Positions 12,155 through 24,450 of a DNA stretch of 64,000 nt are shown here, piece by piece (within the stretch, counting starts at the first letter, position 1; the number at the start of each line of letters is the position of its first letter). The translations under genes and the position numbers were made by a program. Origin of the DNA: Turnera subulata (Eukaryota > Streptophyta > Magnoliopsida > Malpighiales > Passifloraceae); assembly GCA_028386065.3 (NCBI GenBank), contig JAKUCV010003091.1:62001-126000 (forward strand), written 5' to 3'. The notes beneath the pieces were generated by a model. That model worked only from the letters and a program-made list of their open reading frames with translations, searched no databases and was not told where the DNA came from.

Positions 12155-15100
12155 ATGGAGGCTAATGTTAGCAAGATGGTATGTTTGAATGGAGCTAATT
12201 ACCACAAGTGGAAAGGTAAGATGAGAGATCTTTTGTTTGTGAAGAAGATGCATCTGCCAGTGTTTGGTTCTAAGAAACCTGATTCTATGTCTGACGAGGA
12301 TTGGGAGTTTGAGCACCAACAGGTTTGCAGCTATATTCGGCAATGGGTAGAAGACAATGTTTTGAATCACATTGTTAATGAGACACATGCCAGAAGTTTG
12401 TGGGATAAGCTGGAGACATTGTATGCTTCAAAGACAGGCAACAACAAGCTATTCTTGTTGAAGCAATTGATGAATTTGAGATACAAGGAAGGTTGCTCTA
12501 TCTTAGATCATGTGAATGATTTTCAAGGTATCCTTGATCAGTTAACTGGAATGGGAGTTAAGTTTGACGAAGAGATACAGGGACTTTGGTTGTTGAACAC
12601 TTTGCCAGATTCTTGGGAGACTCTTCGTATTTCTTTAGCCAATTCTGCTCCTAGTGGTGTTGTGACAATGGAGTATGTTAAAAGTGGTGTTTTGAATGAA
12701 GAGTCGAGAAGAAGATCTCAGGGTTCATCTTCATCATCACAATCTAATATTCTTATTGTTCAAGAGAGGGGCAGAGAAAAGTTTAAAGGTGGTCACAGAG
12801 GTTCGAGCAAAAGCAGAAGCAAATCAAGAAATAAGAACAAGACCTTTGAATGCGAATTTTGTGGTCGCGTAGGGCACACCCAGAAATATTGTTACAAGCT
12901 GAAAAAGGAGATGAAGAAGAAAGGAAAGGAAGATAAAGACAATGGGGATGGAAATTCTGTTGCTGTAGCTTCTGATCTTCTCATCACTCTTGATGAGAAA
13001 ATCATCAATTTTGCATGTAATGAGACTAGCTGGGTGGTGGATTCTGGTGCTGCATTTCATGTCACTCCAAGGAAGGAGTTCTTTGCATCTTATACACCTG
13101 GTGATTTTGGTGTATTGAAGATGGGTAATGGCAATCAGACAAGAGTGGTTGGCATTGGAACAGTTTATCTGCAGTCCAGTAATGGTACAAGGTTTGTTCT
13201 TAATAATGTCAAACATGCACCTGATGTTTGTTTGAATTTGATTTCAGCAGGAAGACTTGATGATGATGGCTACTGCAATTTCTTTGGTGATGGACAGTGG
13301 AAGCTCACCAAAGGTTCTTTAGTTGTGGCTAGAGGTAAAAAGTCTTCTAATTTATACCTAATGCAAGGTTCCATTGCTCATGGTTCTGTGAACTTGGTTG
13401 AAAGTGATAGCACTTCAGAGTTATGGCATAAAAGACTCAGTCATATGAGTGAAAAGGGGATGAATTGTTTGGCCAAGAAGAATTTGCTTTCTGGAGTAAA
13501 AGCAGTGAGACTGAACAAGTGTGTTCATTGCTTGGCTGGGAAGCAGAAAAGAGTTTCTTTCAATAGTCATCCTCCTTCCAGAAAGCCAGATTTGCTGGAG
13601 TTGATACATTCTGATGTGTGTGGTCCTTTGAAGGTCAAGTCACATGGTGGTGCACTTTATTTTGTGACTTTTATCGATGACCATTCAAGGAAGCTCTGGG
13701 TTTATACCTTGAAGACCAAAGATCAGGTATTTGATAAATTCAGAGAATTTCAGGCCTTGGTTGAAAGACAAACAAGCAAGAAGATCAAATGCATTCGTAC
13801 TGACAATGGTGGTGAGTACTGCGGTCCATTTGATAGTTATTGCAGAGAGCAAGGTATTAGACATCAGAAAACTCCTCCAAAGACTCCTCAGTTGAATGGT
13901 CTAGCTGAAAGGATGAACAGGACATTGATTGAGAGAGTCAGATGTTTGCTTGCAGAGGCAAAATTGCCAAGATCCTTTTGGGCTGAAGCACTCAACACAG
14001 TGACATATGTTGTCAATTTATCTCCTGCTGTCGCATTGGATGGTGATGTACCTGACAGAGTATGGTTAGGTAAGGATATTTCTTATGATCATTTGAAAGT
14101 TTTTGGATGCAAAGCCTTTGTGCATGTTCCTAAGGATGAAAGGTCGAAACTGGATGTCAAGACTAGACAGTGTATCTTCATCGGATATGGTCAGGATGAA
14201 TTTGGCTACCGGTTGTATGATCCGGTTGAAAAGAAGCTAGTTAGAAGCCGCGATGTGGTATTCTTTGAAGACCAGACCATTGAAGATATTGGAAAAGCAG
14301 AAAATTTAGTTTCTGAAAACCAAAAGAGTTTGGTTGATCTTGAGCTAGTTCCTTCGACTGAGACACCAGATGTAGCAGAACATGATTTTCAACATGGTGA
14401 TATCCAGGATAACTTTCAATTTGACGATCAAGTTCCGGATGATCAGCAGGGTGCACATGTATTTGACGATCCAGTGGATGATCAACATGGTGCACATTTG
14501 TTTGACGATATATTGGATGATGTTGTCGATGAGCAGCAGCCAGTACAGACAGATGCAACAGTTGAGGAAGTTGCAGAAACTTCTCGCAGGACATCTAGTA
14601 GAGTGAAAAAGCCTTCTTCACGGTATCCACCAAGTCAGTATGTGCTCGTGACTGATGGGGGAGAACCTGAATGTTTCAAAGAAGCCATGGAGAGTGAACA
14701 AAAGAAGGAATGGCTTGAAGCTATGAAGGATGAGATGAAATCCTTACATGACAATCATACCTTTGATTTGGTTAAGTTACCTACAAATAAAAGAGCTTTG
14801 AAGAATCGGTGGGTTTTTAGAGTAAAGCACGAAAGTGGTGTTACTACTCCATGATATAAAGCCAGGTTAGTTGTGAAGGGCTTTAGCCAGAAGAAAGGTA
14901 TAGACTTTGAAGAAATTTTCTCTCCAGTTGTAAAGATGTCCTCTATCAGAGTTGTTTTGGGATTGGCAGTATGTCTTGATCTTGAGGTTGAACAGATGGA
15001 TGTAAAGACAGCTTTTCTTCATGGTGATTTGGAAGAAGAATTATACATGGAGCAGCCAGAAGGATTCAAAGTCAAAGGTAAAGAGAATTTTGTTTGCAGG

Positions 15101-18100
15101 TTGAGGAAGAGTTTATATGGCTTGAAGCAAGCTCCTAGGCAATGGTACAGAAAATTTGATTCTGTTATGAAAGAGCAAGGTTTCAAGAAGACCTCTTCTG
15201 ATCATTGTGTTTTTGTGCAAAAATTCTCTGATGATGACTTTGTTATTTTGTTGCTCTATGTTGATGATATGCTTATTGTTGGTAAGAATGCTTCTCGAAT
15301 TGACAAGTTGAAACAAGAGTTAAGCAAGTCTTTTGCCATAAAAGACTTAGGACCAGCAAAGCAGATTCTTGGGATAAGGATTATTCGTGATAGAGCAGCA
15401 AGGAAGTTATGACTATCACAACAAAGCTACATTGAAATGGTGGTCCAAAGATTCAAAATGAATAAAGCAAAAGTGGTAGGTACACCCCTTGCTGTGCATC
15501 TTAAGTTGAGTAAGAAGCAGTGTCCGTCTTGTAACGCCCCGGTTTTCCGTTTTTAGATTTATAAAGAAAATTCGGATTTCGGTAATGGAAATTAAATTAA
15601 ACTATTTTCATTGGATTCATTAATTATGAGTGGTAACACGTTGCTTTCGAGTTCCGTCGGGCCTAAAACGCGTTTCGGGACGAAACACGACATTTACCGT
15701 AGTTTAGTTAAAACTACGTCGTTTTGGGGATTTAAAAAAAAAAAAGTCAACCTGGCTGGTTGACCCAGCCAGACCAGACGACATGTCGTCTGGCTGGCTA
15801 GGTCAAGCCAGCACAGCGCGCCCCTTCTTTCCTTTTTCTTTTTCTTTCTTCCTTCTCCTTCTTTTCTTCATTCCTTCTTCCGTTTCGTTTTTTTTCCGTT
15901 ACCCTCCCACTCAGCCGCCGTTGCCAACGGCATTGTCTCCCACTCTTCACCCACAAACATGATGCCAACGGCATCAAACACCATTATCTCTCTCCCTTTT
16001 CTTCTGGATCTCATTCGTTTCCTCGTCCTCCATTTTCTCCTCCCTCCCCGATTCGGCCGCCACCATACCTGCTCCTTCTTCCTTCTGTGTCGCCGGCGCT
16101 GGGACACAGAGCCACCGCCGCCATCACCTATCCCTCTTCCTCCTCCCTCGAGTTCACGGGCACACGAGCCAGGGAGACGGTTCCTGCTGCGTCAAGGGCA
16201 GAGGCGAACACACCACCGAGGGCCACTGGACGGAGAGCTCGAGGGTCGAGCTCGGTTGTCGCCGTCGTCTCCAAATCCTCAGCTCGCCGCCATTGTTCGT
16301 TTCCTTTCTTCACGCCGCCGCTGCCAGAGTCGCCATTCACCAGCGACGGACGAAACAGGGAAGGGAGGTAAAGGACGATTGAGGCGAGTCCTCCTCGTGG
16401 TCGCCTCCAACTCGTTGGGTAAGTTCTGACCTTTACCTCTTCCCCTCTCGATTGTCTTTTGGTGTTAGTGGTTGACGGGTTTTATGCGGTGGTTTGTCTT
16501 CGGCGGCGGGTGTGTGAGGTAGTGGCCGGAAATGGTTTGGTGGTGGGCTCGGTAATGCGTGGAGGGGGGTGATTGTTGTGGTCGGATTTTCGACACAGGA
16601 TGACGAGGGGTTTAGAGGCGGTATGTGCTGAGGATTCTGACTTCTTTTGTGGCAGGGTGGCGTTCAATTCCGGCAGGGGGGGCTGCGGGTCGAAGTTCTG
16701 TGCAATATTTTCTCTTCCGGTAAGAATCTGACACCTTAGTCCTTTGTTAGTCTGACGTTTATGGGCTGTTGTTGTTGAATGTGGATTTTTTGGATTGAGG
16801 CTAGTTCTGGGCAGCTTGTTGTGGGCTCTTTCCGGGTTGCAGTTGCGGTTCTTGGGGTGTCGGGTTACTGTTCCGGCGAGGGTGACCGGAATCCGGCGAG
16901 AGAGCACTATTCCGGCGAGGGCTCGGGAATTTCCGACGAAGGCTCGGTTCTGACCAGCGGACTATATTTCTCGTTTTTACGAGTGTTACACGGTATTGTC
17001 CTTGTTTTATCTCGGTTATGCCATGTATTAAATTTTGGAATTTATTTACCGAAACATATTTATATTGATATATTTGGTGAATTGAGGATTTCCGAGAGCG
17101 GAGAGTTAGAGTGTGTGGCCGGGTGAACTTACCGACACGAATAGACTTTAGGCCGTTTAACCTTGGGCTCGGGATGGCTTTAGGACGGTTTTAGGAAAAA
17201 CCGAGCCCAAGCCCAATAATCTCATTTTTGGAGTTTAAAACGTTTTATATGGACTTAATTTACGGACTTAGGACCTAATCACAGATGATTAAATTCATGG
17301 ACATTAAGAACGGGTTCGAAGCCCAATTTCATAATCGGTAAAATATGAACCTAAGGAAGTGGGCCCACGGGCCGGAATTTGTGATTAAGGATTTAGTGAG
17401 CCTTAGGCCCGAGAATTGTTAACGAACTTAAACCGATGAACCTTAGATCCGTAATCATTGGGGTTATGAATGAGAAAATAACCTTTTGGGCTTAGGCCCG
17501 GAAATCTTACGATTTGTTAGTTAGGGAAGGGAGTTACTCGATAAGAGCGTACCTTTAGCATACATGCACGTTTTTATTCCTAAAATTGGTTTAGTGATTA
17601 TATTATGTGCCGGCATTCAGGCACGGGAGATACATCGGGAGCTGTAGACTCGGATCGGGAAGAAGTCATAACTTGCATTCTGAGGTGACATTACAAGTCT
17701 TTTTATATATGTTTTGTGAATGCATGTTGGTGTGGTTTGTTTGTTTACTTGCCTTGTTTGCTACATGCGATAATTGGAATTGTATGCTTGATTGACTTAC
17801 ATGACTAAATTCTACATGAGAAACTGTTATATACTACGTAATACACTTTTGGTGATAATATGTGGTTATGGGCCGCAGGCCCGGATGATACAGGGACACA
17901 TACACACTTCCCTGAAAGACATAATGTACTTCAAATGGAAATATAAAGGTTTAATTAAGAATAAAATACTAAATTCTACTGTGGTGTCGGTTGGTAGCCC
18001 CGAGGAGGGTTGGGTACCTCGGGTCACATTATGCTGTTTAGCATGCCCAGGGGATGTAGGTGCACCCCTGAAAGACTTGCACCGGGTTAGGTGTGTCTGA

Positions 18101-19626
18101 GTGCACCCTCAGGTAGCTAGCGGCCACTTGAGATTTATCAGTGGTTTTTGGCCTCAGAATCTACCCCTTCTGAGGTTCGACATTTGGGTTTCACAGCCTG
18201 ATCTGATCAGATGCGCTACCGAGACTTGACTCACAGTAGAGGGCCCATAATAATAAAAATAATAATAATGATAACAATAAGATAACGCATTGAGCTCAAA
18301 CAATACGAGCTATAATACAATAAAACATTTATGTGATGGTGTGTGATTCTGATTTGCTTGTATGCTGTGCTTGTGCTCGTGAGCTACTCACCCTACGAGC
18401 ATGACTTCACTTTCATGTATATTTAGACTTTTAATGTTCACTGAGTAGGCGACTCACATAATCGCCACCGTTGTTTTTAAGACTTTAATTAGCGTGCAGA
18501 CTCACTTATACCTTCGACTCGGAGATTAGACGCAGTCACTTCAGCAGGTAGTTGTGCATTATCTCTTGGTGGGATCCATAGGGCCATATGCATGATATTT
18601 TCTATCTTGAGTATTATTATTATTTTCATCTTCCGCTGCATGTGAAATAACTTGAGATGTCATAAATATTTTATCTTTATGTCGGCAGTTAGCCGGAGTT
18701 GATTTTGTGATATTATGTCGGCGTGATGCCGTGATGGCTTATTATTTGTTACGCCGGTTGATCTCGTTTATTTTTATGACATCTCGTTGTTAATACATTT
18801 TCATGGAAAATGTTTGTATGCCGAAGCATCGGTTTTTGTACCCCGGGTTTCGAGGAGTATTTTGGTAACTCTTTTTCATTTAATTATTGTATATTTATTT
18901 AATTGGGGTACGGGCTTCCACACGTCTAGTGAGCAAGAGAAGGACGATATGTCACGGATTCCTTATTCATCTGCAGTAGGCAGTTTGATGTATGCAATGG
19001 TTTGCACAAGACCTGATATTGCTCATGCAGTTGGTATAGTTAGTAGATTTCTTTCTAATCCAGGGAGAGAGCATTGGAATGCTGTGAAGTGGATTATGCG
19101 GTATCTTTGTGGTACTTCTAATCTTAGTCTTTGTTTTGGAACAGGGAAGCCTACTTTAATGGGTTACACTGATTCTGATATGGCTGGAGATTTAGATACT
19201 AGAAAATCTACTTCAGGTTATCTGATTACCTTTGCAGGGGGAGCAGTTGCTTGGCAATCTAGATTGCAGAAGTGTATTGCTTTGTCTACTACTGAAGCAG
19301 AATTTATAGCATCCGTTGAAGCAAGTAAAGAGATGCTGTGGATGAAGAGGTTTGTGCAAGAGCTTGGTTTTACACAACAGAGGTATGTGTTGCATTATGA
19401 CAGTCAGAGTGCCATTCATCTTAGTAAGAACTCTACTTTTCATGGAAGGTCTAAACATATTGATGTTAGATGTCATTGGATTAGAGATGTTTTGGATTCT
19501 AAGCTACTTGAGCTTGAGTAGATACATACAGATGATAATGGTGCTGACATGATGACAAAAGCTCTGCCGAAGAAGAAGTTTGAAGATTGTTGTTCAGTCG
19601 CCGGCATGGCGATTTCCTCCACCTAG
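12155..19626 (+). pseudogene. Copia gag-pol, interrupted
   Basis: The ATG at 12155 opens an 899-residue gag-pol piece to a TGA at 14852. Gag lies within residues 1-250, with CCHC knuckle CEFCGRVGHTQKYC near 234. Protease has WVVDSGAAFH near 291. Integrase has the pre-integrase His/Cys region (HKRLSHMSEKG...CVHC) and the DDE residues in HSDVCGP, RTDNGGEY and LNGLAERMN. Reverse transcriptase continues in frame after the stop (14855-15412), with YVDD at 15258-15269. A second TGA is at 15410-15412. The frame stays open to 15529, where the solo LTR enters, and resumes at 18928 with RNase H (YTDSDMAGD, TTEAE, YDSQSA). A TAG interrupts at 19519-19521, and the probable native stop is TAG at 19624-19626. 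The first two stops look like CGA to TGA and TGG to TGA. No frameshift was found. Confidence 0.95.
15530..18922 (+). mobile_element. Solo LTR of a Ty3/gypsy element inside copia pol
   Basis: A 3,393-bp block starts TGTAACGCCCCGG and ends GGGCTTCCACA, with perfect 5-bp duplications CGTCT at 15525-15529 and 18923-18927. Removing the block and one duplication restores the copia reading frame exactly. No primer site, polypurine tract or gag-pol lies inside, so it is a solo LTR left by recombination between the two LTRs of an element. Orientation is inferred from resemblance of internal segments (CTACTCACCCTACGAG, CTGAGTAGGCGACTCAC) to the minus-strand LTRs elsewhere in the window. A pyrimidine-rich tract at about 15815-15900 and a GC-rich segment at about 16060-16400 are its main compositional features; open frames there are not credible genes. 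Confidence 0.92.
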
Positions 19627-19628
19627 TC

Positions 19629-19642
19629 GGGAAGGGGGAGAA
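19629..19642 (+). other. Copia polypurine tract
   Basis: GGGAAGGGGGAGAA directly precedes the 3' LTR and would prime plus-strand DNA synthesis. Confidence 0.9.
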
Positions 19643-19643
19643 T

Positions 19644-20350
19644 TGTTGGGTTTTTGGGTTTCCCTCCTATGTGGAAAATAGCCCAATATGGATTGGCTCA
19701 TCTTTAGAACCCACTATACTTGGTATATATATTATACTAAGTCTGAAAATAGGTTTTTTTTTTCAAAAAACACTATAGATAAGAAGTTTTTTCGTTATCA
19801 GAGAAAGTTCAGGTTTTGCGGCAATTTTTTTCTATTCTGTCCAGCTTTGTTCAAAGCCACGTTCCCGTTTCGTTAACCGTTGGATCAAGCTGAAATTTTG
19901 TCAGGAGATTCCAGACACGTTCATCTACAATCTGAACGGTGGAGATCGAATTTGGAGTTGTGAAGTTATTACTTTGGGAGGTCGAAATTCAGCTGCAGCT
20001 TTTGGTGAATTTCTCTATAACTCTTCTTATTCTTTGTTGTAGTGTTGTTATCTACACTCTCTTATTTGGTGGTGCTGTTAGTACCTTTTAGAGGGAGGTT
20101 TTTGTAAGATACTTTTAATATAGTGGAGTTGATTTGATGGACCTTGGGTCCCGTGGTTTTTACTCTTCGATTTGAAGGGGTTTTCCAAGTAAAAATTTGG
20201 TGTCTCTTGTGGTTTTTGATTGGTTTGCTTGTTGATATTATTTTGCTGCAATTTGCTTGCTTCCTTGGTATTCAGTTGATAGGGAAGTTTGTTGGATAAT
20301 TTGATATCTATTTCGCTGCGTATACTGTTATCCAGGTTTACTTCCCAACA
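19644..20350 (+). repeat. Copia 3' LTR
   Basis: 707 bases from TGTTGGG to CCCAACA, the partner of 11402-12109, followed by the GGAAC target duplication. Confidence 0.96.
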
Positions 20351-20355
20351 GGAAC

Positions 20356-21973
20356 AGTTTAAAGAAAGAATTTCTTATCGTATATGTAGGTAAATGATAA
20401 AGGAATCATGAATTATGTGGGTGTGATCTACTACACAAATTTTTTTTTCTATATATATTTGTATATATAGTATCATAATTAAGTTCTCTTTCTTGTCGAA
20501 CCATAAAAAAAAAAAAAAATCTATTTTCAAATTTCCATACAGTTTTATTCTAGCCTCCTCCCAAATGGGAACAATCGTATGGGACTTACCTGTGGGATTT
20601 GGGGAGCACCCTGACTGTATCATGTGTGTCTCAAAAAATAAAAAATAAAATTGAAACACCAATAATTATCAGCAAAATCTAGCTAGGAAAGGTGCTACTT
20701 CTAGATGCATGGTAAGTCTCTAGGTAGAGGGAGATACATGTAAGGCAGGGAAAGCCAAAGAGGGCAGGGCCTCATAAGATTGTTTTCCTTGGATTAATTG
20801 TCAACTTCTAGAAAGCAGACTTGAGGATTCGAAGGAAAAAAGTTGAGATGCCTTTCTGAAGACCTGGAGCTAGCGATTCAAATGGTACCCCATCCGTAAT
20901 AATATTCCTGGTATTTCTTGATTTGCAATGCCCTCCAATCGTTGCAATTTAGCTAAGATCTCGGGTTTGAGTATATATCACACTATAAATGTCTTTTCCT
21001 ACAAATTATGCAACCCCCTCATCCAGACATTATTGGACTAGACAAACTGTGTTACGCACTCCATTGGACCAGGCTTCGAGAGTGACCAATATTTGGATTG
21101 ATGACTCTAAATAATTGTCCGCAAATATCAATACTCAGGCAGGTGACCCGAATAACTGTCTGTAATGATCTATTTCTTAATCCAAGATCGATTCATAAAC
21201 ACAGAAAATTTATGAGAACCGCTATAATTATAATCAAGAAAATATAGGAATTAAGCATAGTTTCAGTTGTTTTGAGTCCGCTCCGTTCTCCGTGACACAA
21301 ACAACTACTATATAAACAGAAAAGGAGGAATTTAGCTTTCCTATGATTTCGACTCTTCTTCTTTTTTGTAAACAAAAATCATATTTTCTCAAAATTGTTA
21401 TTATAACATGTTTTGGCCCTACTATTAAAAGAAAATTTTTCCCTCCAGCCATCATAATTACCTATACAATGTAGGATTCATGGTTATAGCTAGAATGTCC
21501 ATCATAACTGGTCGTTCAAGCCTGCATCAAGTCTGGTCAACCTGAAATTGATCGTACGCACGCATCATTTCATACCCCCAACAAAGAGTCAGATAATTAA
21601 TTTATACTACTTTGTAGGGATGCTTTTCCACGTTTCGCGATATCGTAGATTGGTTGGTTCGGATTAAATAACGTAAATAAAATGACAATGTGATTGATAT
21701 TGTCCTTAAAGACCCAAATTTGACGCTATACACATCTCTTCTTTTTTTCCCAACCGGTATACGGAGCATTGCTCCGACGATTTTGAATCTGACTCGTGTC
21801 GAACACTTGATAATACTATGTGAGTCTCCCAATAAAGATAATAACGAATCTGCCCCGAAGGGTACAAGGTTGGATAAAGAATTTAATTTCTTTTTGTCAT
21901 AAATTGAGAAGGAGTTAAATCTCGATACAAAAGATACAAAAAATTAGGAGGGAGAGCCAGCACCCACTGAGGG
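20356..21973. other. Intergenic DNA, no gene recognised
   Basis: AT-rich sequence with an A13 run near 20507-20519. I see no coding, RNA-gene or repeat signal that I can name. Confidence 0.4.
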
Positions 21974-21978
21974 GGCAT

Positions 21979-24436
21979 TGTCACGCCCCCGCTAAGCGCG
22001 ACCGGCCAGGTGCCATGTGCACCCACTACGTGCCATAAGGCACCCAAAGGCCTTTCATCGACACAACCAAAACCCCGTTGCCTCTGCTCGGCGGGTTACC
22101 AACCAAGAGAATGCGCAGCGTAAAAGGAAGCAACAACAAACAAATGCAGAGGCAGTAAAGATGATAAAAAATATCAAGACTCATTTATAAAGACAACTTC
22201 ACCAGTGTCATTAAACCGTTGCTACAAGGGGCACTAACTCTTACTTAAAATGACATAACCTCCATGTAAAAATAATACAATAATATAATTAAAGAAGACC
22301 GACTCGGCTATACCCATCGACCTACTTCCCATACTCTCATTCTCGCACCTGTAAGACATAGGGAGGAAATAGGGGGGTGAGTATAAAACTCAGTAAGTAA
22401 ATAGGCCATGCAAGAAAGCAACCACATACTGCACACAAGGCTGGACATGGGCAACACACAGTCATGCAACACATACAGTAATGCATAATGCACAAATACC
22501 GGGCACTCACGCCACGGAACAAGCACGACCGTTTTACTCCTAGCGGCCATCTAGCACCGCAAGGCCCGTCAAATAATCTCGACCGTTTTACTCCATGCGG
22601 CCATCCAGCACCGCAAGGCCCGTCAAATAATCACGACCGTTTTACTCCAAGCGGCCATCTAGCACCGCAAGGCCCGTCAAATTATCATCAATATGGTAAG
22701 TGCCACATCTTAAGCACTACCTGTGCACCACCTCCCAACTGGCCAGTGGGTCCACAATCACAAGCACAATCAAGGCAAACACATGCCATCACAAGCACAT
22801 CAGTGCGATGCCAAACATTAGCACAACAAGTGCAATGCAATGATGCCAACAAGTATTTCCAAGCACACAACTCAATCATAATGTACCAACAAGTCATCAA
22901 TATATCACAATTACGCATAAATAACCAACAAGGCAACAAGTAGCCATGATCAGCCAACAATGGCTAGTTAACCAACAATGACCAGCAAGGTGATCCCACA
23001 CAAATACACACACAGCAAGCACACACAAATGGCCTTCCGCCCAACAAAGGGTGCACTAGCAATCACTACGTGCATAACAAACTTACTTACCATCACCTAG
23101 GTATTCCTAAACCAATTCCTCTCCTTTATAGCCTTTAGGTCTCTTGGAACCTTAGTCCCTGTTTTAAACACACAATTAGACATCACAATCAATCCACAGC
23201 AATAATAGCTTGTGAAACACAATCCTACCCACAATACTTAACTTTTCTCAATTCGGGCAGAAGCTGCCCTGCACCAACAGAAACTTCACCGAGATTAAAC
23301 AGGAAGCTACAGTCCGATTCAGCCTTGGACATAAATATACAGTTGTAGCCCTGTCTCTTAGCTTTGCAGAGCCACCGAGAACACTCATTTACAAGCTCTC
23401 TAACTCCAGATATGGCTCCTACATCAATTTGGGGTCTAGTAGCAGGTCTGCTGCAGAACAGTGAACTTGGAGAGAGCATAACTCTCTCAGTTCAGCTCCA
23501 AAATCCACCCAACTAGTGCCCCATTAACGCTATGGAAGTTAGCTAACTTTGGGCTTTGGTTTCACTCAATTCTAACCGATGGTTCGTCCGGAATCCCTAT
23601 TTTAGTGGCCAGGGGTCTGTCTGGCCGAGAGCAGAACCCCTTGGCTCACTTCTCCCCTTTCCCCTGTTTTCTCTCTTTCTCTCTCTCTCTTTTCTCTCCA
23701 GGACCTAGCCACGAATTTAGCTGATAAGAGTGAGGGAGAGGTGCTTGTTTTCACCTCTTAATCCCTACCCAAGTAGGTGAGTCACCACCCCAACTGCCAC
23801 CAACACACAACTAGGTGCCACTTGCACCTAAATTGCCACCTCGTGCTTATTTTCCATCCAATCGGTGTGTGGCAACCAACCTGCTAGCTTGCACACCCAA
23901 ACCACCAGAGGCTTATTCCCGAGCCACACGTCTCATTCTGATTGGTCGGTTTGGCCAATTACGTATTTACCCTCATCGAGCCCAATTGCGCACCGACGGG
24001 CACACCATTGCCCCGGTTGTGCACTATTTCGCACCAAATCGAGCCAACAGATATCTCCATTGGCCAATCGTGCCTCTAGTGAATCTATTACATCAAGTAA
24101 TCACATTCCTATCATTTCCGACCATTTATTGGCCCATTAGACAAGTCGAGCAATCGGGACACCAAACTAGGCCAACGGTGCCACCGGATCACTACGAACC
24201 CACTTGAGTGGACTAGTCCGAGTCTATGCTAACCATCTCATCTCAATTTAACATCAACACATATCACCAAGCCATAACCTAACCTATACCAACTTTTACA
24301 CCAAGAATATAAACTTCCCTCACAAACTCTCGAATATAGTATCCAACCTACACGAACGTCACGGGAGGACAAGCAACGCCCGACTCTCTTCATGTAAATA
24401 CTTCTCTATATTCTAAGGTGTACCTGGGGTATCACA
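21979..24436 (-). repeat. 3' LTR of the 21979-30421 element
   Basis: 2,458 bases. On the minus strand it starts TGTGATACCCC and ends GGGGGCGTGACA. It contains a three-unit 54-bp tandem repeat. Confidence 0.93.
22526..22687. repeat. 54-bp tandem repeat, three units, in LTR
   Basis: Three near-identical 54-bp units starting CGACCGTTTTACTCC and containing CACCGCAAGGCCCGTCAAAT. They differ at a few bases, for example CCTAGCGG, CCATGCGG and CCAAGCGG. The same array is in the partner LTR. Confidence 0.93.
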
Positions 24437-24450
24437 TCATCCCCTCCTTC
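24437..24450 (-). other. Polypurine tract of the 21979-30421 element
   Basis: The minus strand reads GAAGGAGGGGATGA directly before the 3' LTR. Just upstream lies the AATTTCGAGGACGAAATTC footprint of the chromovirus pol end (peptide NFEDEIL). Confidence 0.75.

Larger units (their letters stand above)
11402..20350 (+). mobile_element. Complete Ty1/copia retrotransposon, Tork/Tnt1-like
   Basis: The element runs TGTTGGG...CCCAACA and is flanked by a perfect 5-bp target duplication, GGAAC, at 11397-11401 and 20351-20355. Order: 5' LTR, Met-type primer site, gag-pol frame in copia order (gag, protease, integrase, reverse transcriptase, RNase H), polypurine tract, 3' LTR. My hand comparison of the two LTRs finds about 18 substitutions in about 707 bases, roughly 2.5 percent, mostly transitions. 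It is interrupted by a solo LTR at 15530-18922 and carries three nonsense codons, so it is not autonomous now. The Tork/Tnt1 assignment rests on protein resemblance and is less certain than copia itself. Confidence 0.97.

Noticed and set aside
15959..16429. Open frames in the GC-rich part of the solo LTR
   Set aside because: Overlapping frames on both strands with Pro/Arg/Ser-rich peptides; explained by base composition.
22526..22687. 54-bp repeats as a satellite or CRISPR array
   Set aside because: Only three head-to-tail units without spacers, and present in both LTRs of one element.
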